NCBI GenBank assembly: GCA_020217265.1 | Contig: JAIWOS010000169.1 | Location: 1 to 17,270, forward strand | Direction of reading: 5' to 3' | DNA: 17,270 nt | Origin: Thiobacillus sp. | Lineage (GTDB): Bacteria > Pseudomonadota > Gammaproteobacteria > Burkholderiales > Thiobacillaceae | Shown: positions 14,625 through 17,270 of the stretch, piece after piece | How positions within the stretch are numbered: the stretch's first letter is position 1 | Layout of the letters: the number at the start of each line of letters is the position of its first letter | Position numbers and translations under genes: made by a program | The notes under the pieces: model-generated | Databases searched by the model: none | What the model was told of the DNA's origin: nothing | The model's input: the letters and a program-made list of their open reading frames with translations, nothing else

Positions 14625-15107
14625 ATGCTGAAACGTTTTCTTTTACCGGGGCTGGTGCTCGCGCTCGCGGCGTGCGGCGGCCTGCCGTTCAACGCCAAAC
14701 CGCCGAAGGTGAGCGTGGCCGATGTCGAGATCAAAAGCCTCGGGCTGCTGGAACAGAAATTCGACGTGGGCTTGCGGGTCGCCAACCCCAACGATTTTGA
14801 TTTGAAGATCGAGGGGCTGGATTTCGAGCTGGAGGTGAACGGCCGCCCCTTCGCCACCGGGCTGGCGCGTGTGAGCACGCTGGTTCCGGCGGCGTCGAGC
14901 GCGGTGCTGCGGGTCGACGCGATCATGCCGTCGAAGAACCTGATCCGACAGCTGAAGACGCTGCCGCCGGAAACGCTCAAGGACGGCGTGCCCTACCGCA
15001 TCAAGGGCCGGGTCAAGATCGACCGGCTGTCGGACTGGCTGCCGATCGACCATGCGGGCGTATACGGCGGCGAGGAGAAAAAGCCCGCCCCGGGCAGGGC
15101 GATTTGA
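14625..15107 (+). CDS. LEA14/WHy-domain lipoprotein
   Basis: The protein has 160 residues and starts 5 bases after the kinase stop. The N-terminus is a lipoprotein signal: basic MLKRF, a hydrophobic stretch, then LALAACGG with lipidation at Cys17. The mature part from about residue 27 resembles the LEA_2/WHy fold (water-stress and hypersensitive response domain). It shows the recurring FDVGLRVANPNDFDLKIEGLDF pattern, seen here in pieces as VANPNDFDL and LDFELEVNG, and a later MPSKNLIRQL. Such lipoproteins occur widely in proteobacteria and their role is not settled; desiccation or envelope-stress protection is an inference from the plant family. It probably shares a transcript with the fructosamine kinase and the histidine kinase that follows. 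Confidence 0.85.
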   Translation: MLKRFLLPGLVLALAACGGLPFNAKPPKVSVADVEIKSLGLLEQKFDVGLRVANPNDFDLKIEGLDFELEVNGRPFATGLARVSTLVPAASSAVLRVDAIMPSKNLIRQLKTLPPETLKDGVPYRIKGRVKIDRLSDWLPIDHAGVYGGEEKKPAPGRAI

Positions 15108-15108
15108 C

Positions 15109-16854
15109 GTGGACACTGCCGCAGGCACCGACCGTATACGCATCGAGCAGTTGCGAGCCCTGTTCCAGACTGCGCCGCTGGCGATGGGGGCGGCGCAGGT
15201 CGCGGCGCTGTTGCTCGCCGGCACACTCGCTTGGGGATTCTCCACGCCGCGTGACGGAATAGCTCTGTGGCTGGGGGCGGTCGGACTGGATGCGGCCGTG
15301 AGGCAGACGATGTGCTGGCGCTGGCGGCGTGACGTCGAACGCGATGCGCACGCAAGGCTCTGGGCTCGCCGCATGACCTGGGCGTCAATGGCGGGCGGCC
15401 TGTTGTGGGGTGTTGGCATGCTCGTGCTGATTCCGCCCGGACAATTGGTGCAGGAGCTGCTGGTGCTATTGGTCGTTTCCGCCGTGGCGTCCGGCTCGGT
15501 TCCCACCTTCGGGGCCTACCGGCCGGCGGCGTTCGCCTTCTTCCTGCCGGCAATTCTGCCTTACGGCGTGTGGGCGGCCTTGCAGGGCGACCCGTTCCAT
15601 GTCGGGCTGGCGGCGCTCGACGCCGTCTATGCCGGCGTGCTGGTATGGCTGAGTCTGCGGGTGAGTGCCGACCTGGAGCGTGCGATCCGTCTTCGCTTCG
15701 ACAATGAGACGCTGGCTACCGATCTGGCCCGACAGAAGGCGGAAGTCGAAGCGGCGAGCCTCGCGAAATCGCAGTTTCTTGCGGCAGCGAGCCACGATCT
15801 GCGACAGCCCGTCCACGCGCTCGGTCTATTCGTCGGTGCACTCGAACGCATGCCGCTGCCGCGAGAGGCGCATGAGATCGTCGCCCACATGGGCGCGTCC
15901 ACGCGCGGGCTCGATCATTTGTTTTCGGCTCTGCTTGACATTTCGCGGCTCGATGCCGGCGTGGTTGGGGCCGTGCCTCGCGCGTTTCCGCTGGGGCCGC
16001 TGATCGAGCGGCTGTGCCGTGAATTCCGCGCCGAAAGCGAGGCAGCGGGGCTTGACCTGCGCTGCCGGTGGACGGCAATGTGGGCGATGGCCGACCCCCT
16101 TCTGGTCGAGCGTGTGCTGCGCAACTTCCTCGCCAATGCGATCCGCCACGCCGGCCGCCACGGCGTGCTGGTCGGGGTGCGTCGCGGTGGCGACCGTGTG
16201 CGTTTGATGGTCTACGACCGCGGGCCGGGCATTGCGCCGGAGATGCACGACAAGGTGTTCGAGGAATTTTTCCAGTTGGGCAACCCTGCGCGCGACCGGC
16301 GGCAGGGCTTGGGGCTGGGGCTGGCGATTACACGGCGGCTGGCGCGGTTGATGGCCTGCCCGATCCGGCTGGCGAGCGTGCCCGGACGGGGCTCGGCATT
16401 CGGTCTGGAACTGCCATTGGCACCCCCGGATGTGCATGCGTCCGCTGCCGAAACGACCGACCGCGTCTCGACAGGACGCTTCATCGCCGTGGTCGACGAC
16501 GAGGCCGAGATACGCGTGGCCATGCACGAGATGCTGTCGCGCTGGGGACATCGCGTCTGCGTCGCGGGCTCCGGCGACGCGCTGCTGGCGGCGCTCGCGG
16601 CCGAGCCCGAAGTTCCCGCCCTGCTGCTGGCAGATTACCGGCTGGCGCATGGCGAGAACGGCCTCGATCTTGCCGATCGCCTGCGCGAGGCCTACAACGT
16701 TGAGATTCCGGTGCTCATCGTCACCGGCGACACCGCGCCGGATAGGCTGCGCGAAGCTTCCGAGCGCGGCTATCGGCTGTTGCACAAGCCGGTGCGCCCG
16801 TATCTTCTGGAACGGGCGTTGGTCGACATCTGGGCAGAGTCGTCAGCGTCCTGA
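15109..16854 (+). CDS. Hybrid sensor histidine kinase/response regulator, six TM segments
   Basis: I chose GTG 15109, directly after the previous stop and with AGGG upstream, giving 581 residues. An ATG at 15052 overlapping the previous gene is the alternative. About six hydrophobic segments (residues 20-195) form an integral membrane sensor with almost no periplasmic loop. A coiled-coil-like linker follows. The HisKA domain has SHDLRQPVHALGL with phospho-acceptor His229. The HATPase has the N box NFLANAIRHAG (Asn343), G1 DRGPGI (Asp370) and G2 GLGLG (400-404). A C-terminal receiver has VVDDE (Asp463/464), the phospho-acceptor Asp509 in LLADYRL, and Lys560 in HKP. It overlaps the tail of a convergent LuxR-type regulator by 12 bases, its probable partner. 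The input signal is unknown. Confidence 0.93.
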   Translation: MDTAAGTDRIRIEQLRALFQTAPLAMGAAQVAALLLAGTLAWGFSTPRDGIALWLGAVGLDAAVRQTMCWRWRRDVERDAHARLWARRMTWASMAGGLLWGVGMLVLIPPGQLVQELLVLLVVSAVASGSVPTFGAYRPAAFAFFLPAILPYGVWAALQGDPFHVGLAALDAVYAGVLVWLSLRVSADLERAIRLRFDNETLATDLARQKAEVEAASLAKSQFLAAASHDLRQPVHALGLFVGALERMPLPREAHEIVAHMGASTRGLDHLFSALLDISRLDAGVVGAVPRAFPLGPLIERLCREFRAESEAAGLDLRCRWTAMWAMADPLLVERVLRNFLANAIRHAGRHGVLVGVRRGGDRVRLMVYDRGPGIAPEMHDKVFEEFFQLGNPARDRRQGLGLGLAITRRLARLMACPIRLASVPGRGSAFGLELPLAPPDVHASAAETTDRVSTGRFIAVVDDEAEIRVAMHEMLSRWGHRVCVAGSGDALLAALAAEPEVPALLLADYRLAHGENGLDLADRLREAYNVEIPVLIVTGDTAPDRLREASERGYRLLHKPVRPYLLERALVDIWAESSAS

Positions 16855-17270
16855 CGGCTCGGCGTGTTCCAGCCAGCCCAGCGCGTGCGCACGCGCGATG
16901 GCCTGACTGCGGTTGACGACGCCGAGTGCCTTGAAGATGGCGGTGACATGCGCCTTCACGGTCTTGTCCGAAAGATCGAGTTGTTGGCCGATGCGCTTGT
17001 TGGGCAGTCCCATGGCCATCAGGCGCAGCACGTCGTGCTGGCGCGCGGTGAGATCGGACGCCGCCGGCGCGGGCGCAAGCGAGGCGATTTCGCGCAACAG
17101 CCCGGCCGGCAGATAGGGCAGCCCACCCTGAACCTGGCGGATCGCCGCGAGCAGGGCGTCGAACGCGGCCGATTTCGGCACGAAACCCAGCGCGCCGGCC
17201 GCCAGCGCGCGTCGCACGTCGTCCGCCTCCGCCGAGCCGCTCACCACCAGCACCGTCTGGCCGCGCGCCG
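16843..17270 (-). CDS. LuxR/NarL-type response regulator (N-terminus cut by window edge)
   Basis: The frame enters from the right edge and ends at TGA 16843-16845. What remains is the end of a receiver domain, with the switch region VLVVSGSAE and the conserved Lys in FVPKSA, then a linker and a LuxR-type helix-turn-helix. The HTH is clear: LTARQHDVLRLMAMGLPNKR, then DLSDKTVKAHVTAIFKALGV, then NRSQAI. The phospho-acceptor Asp lies beyond the window, so it cannot be checked. The first internal start (GTG at 17253) would lose most of the receiver, so the true start is outside. It is a DNA-binding output protein and probably works with the convergent hybrid kinase; its targets are unknown. Confidence 0.93.
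   Translation of the reverse strand, partial: ARGQTVLVVSGSAEADDVRRALAAGALGFVPKSAAFDALLAAIRQVQGGLPYLPAGLLREIASLAPAPAASDLTARQHDVLRLMAMGLPNKRIGQQLDLSDKTVKAHVTAIFKALGVVNRSQAIARAHALGWLEHAEPSGR

Overview
The window is GC-rich bacterial chromosome. The GroEL/GroES and BioA sequences, and a groE operon that carries a CIRCE operator together with a heat-shock-type promoter, point to a betaproteobacterium, possibly close to Thiobacillus and relatives. That placement rests on recall of protein sequence character, not on a search.

Layout. (1) 2-130: the last 42 codons of a sensor histidine kinase cut by the window edge. (2) 131-900: about 770 bases with no credible gene, containing two back-to-back hairpins. 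(3) 901-8817: a tight four-gene cellulose operon, bcsA-bcsB-bcsZ-bcsC, with gaps of 7-13 bases. BcsA/BcsB make and translocate the glucan under c-di-GMP control (PilZ domain), BcsZ is a periplasmic GH8 endoglucanase, and BcsC is the outer-membrane exporter. BcsC is much shorter than the E. coli type and has few TPRs. (4) 8924-10222: bioA (biotin synthesis) on the minus strand, convergent with bcsC and divergent from groES. (5) 10226-12415: groES-groEL with an overlapping sigma70/sigma32-like promoter, a perfect CIRCE operator, a terminator-like hairpin in the leader and a strong terminator. (6) 12613-12766: a complete tRNA-Phe(GAA) unit with promoter and terminator. (7) 12767-13271: a 505-base gap holding a 12-bp perfect inverted repeat and, on the minus strand, the C-terminal half of a DUF2188 protein, apparently a gene remnant. 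(8) 13272-15107: a DUF971 protein, a fructosamine-kinase-family protein (protein deglycation) and a LEA14/WHy-type lipoprotein. (9) 15109-17270: a six-TM hybrid histidine kinase with a C-terminal receiver, overlapping tail to tail with a LuxR/NarL-type response regulator that runs off the right edge.

Most of the window is recognisable housekeeping or accessory content, and I see no wholly new multi-gene system. The points most worth a second look are the compact BcsC, the groES leader hairpin, the compression of bioA and groES control signals into about 60 bp, the twin-arginine-like leader and the Glu near the catalytic base of BcsZ, the DUF2188 remnant, and the unexplained structured region upstream of bcsA.
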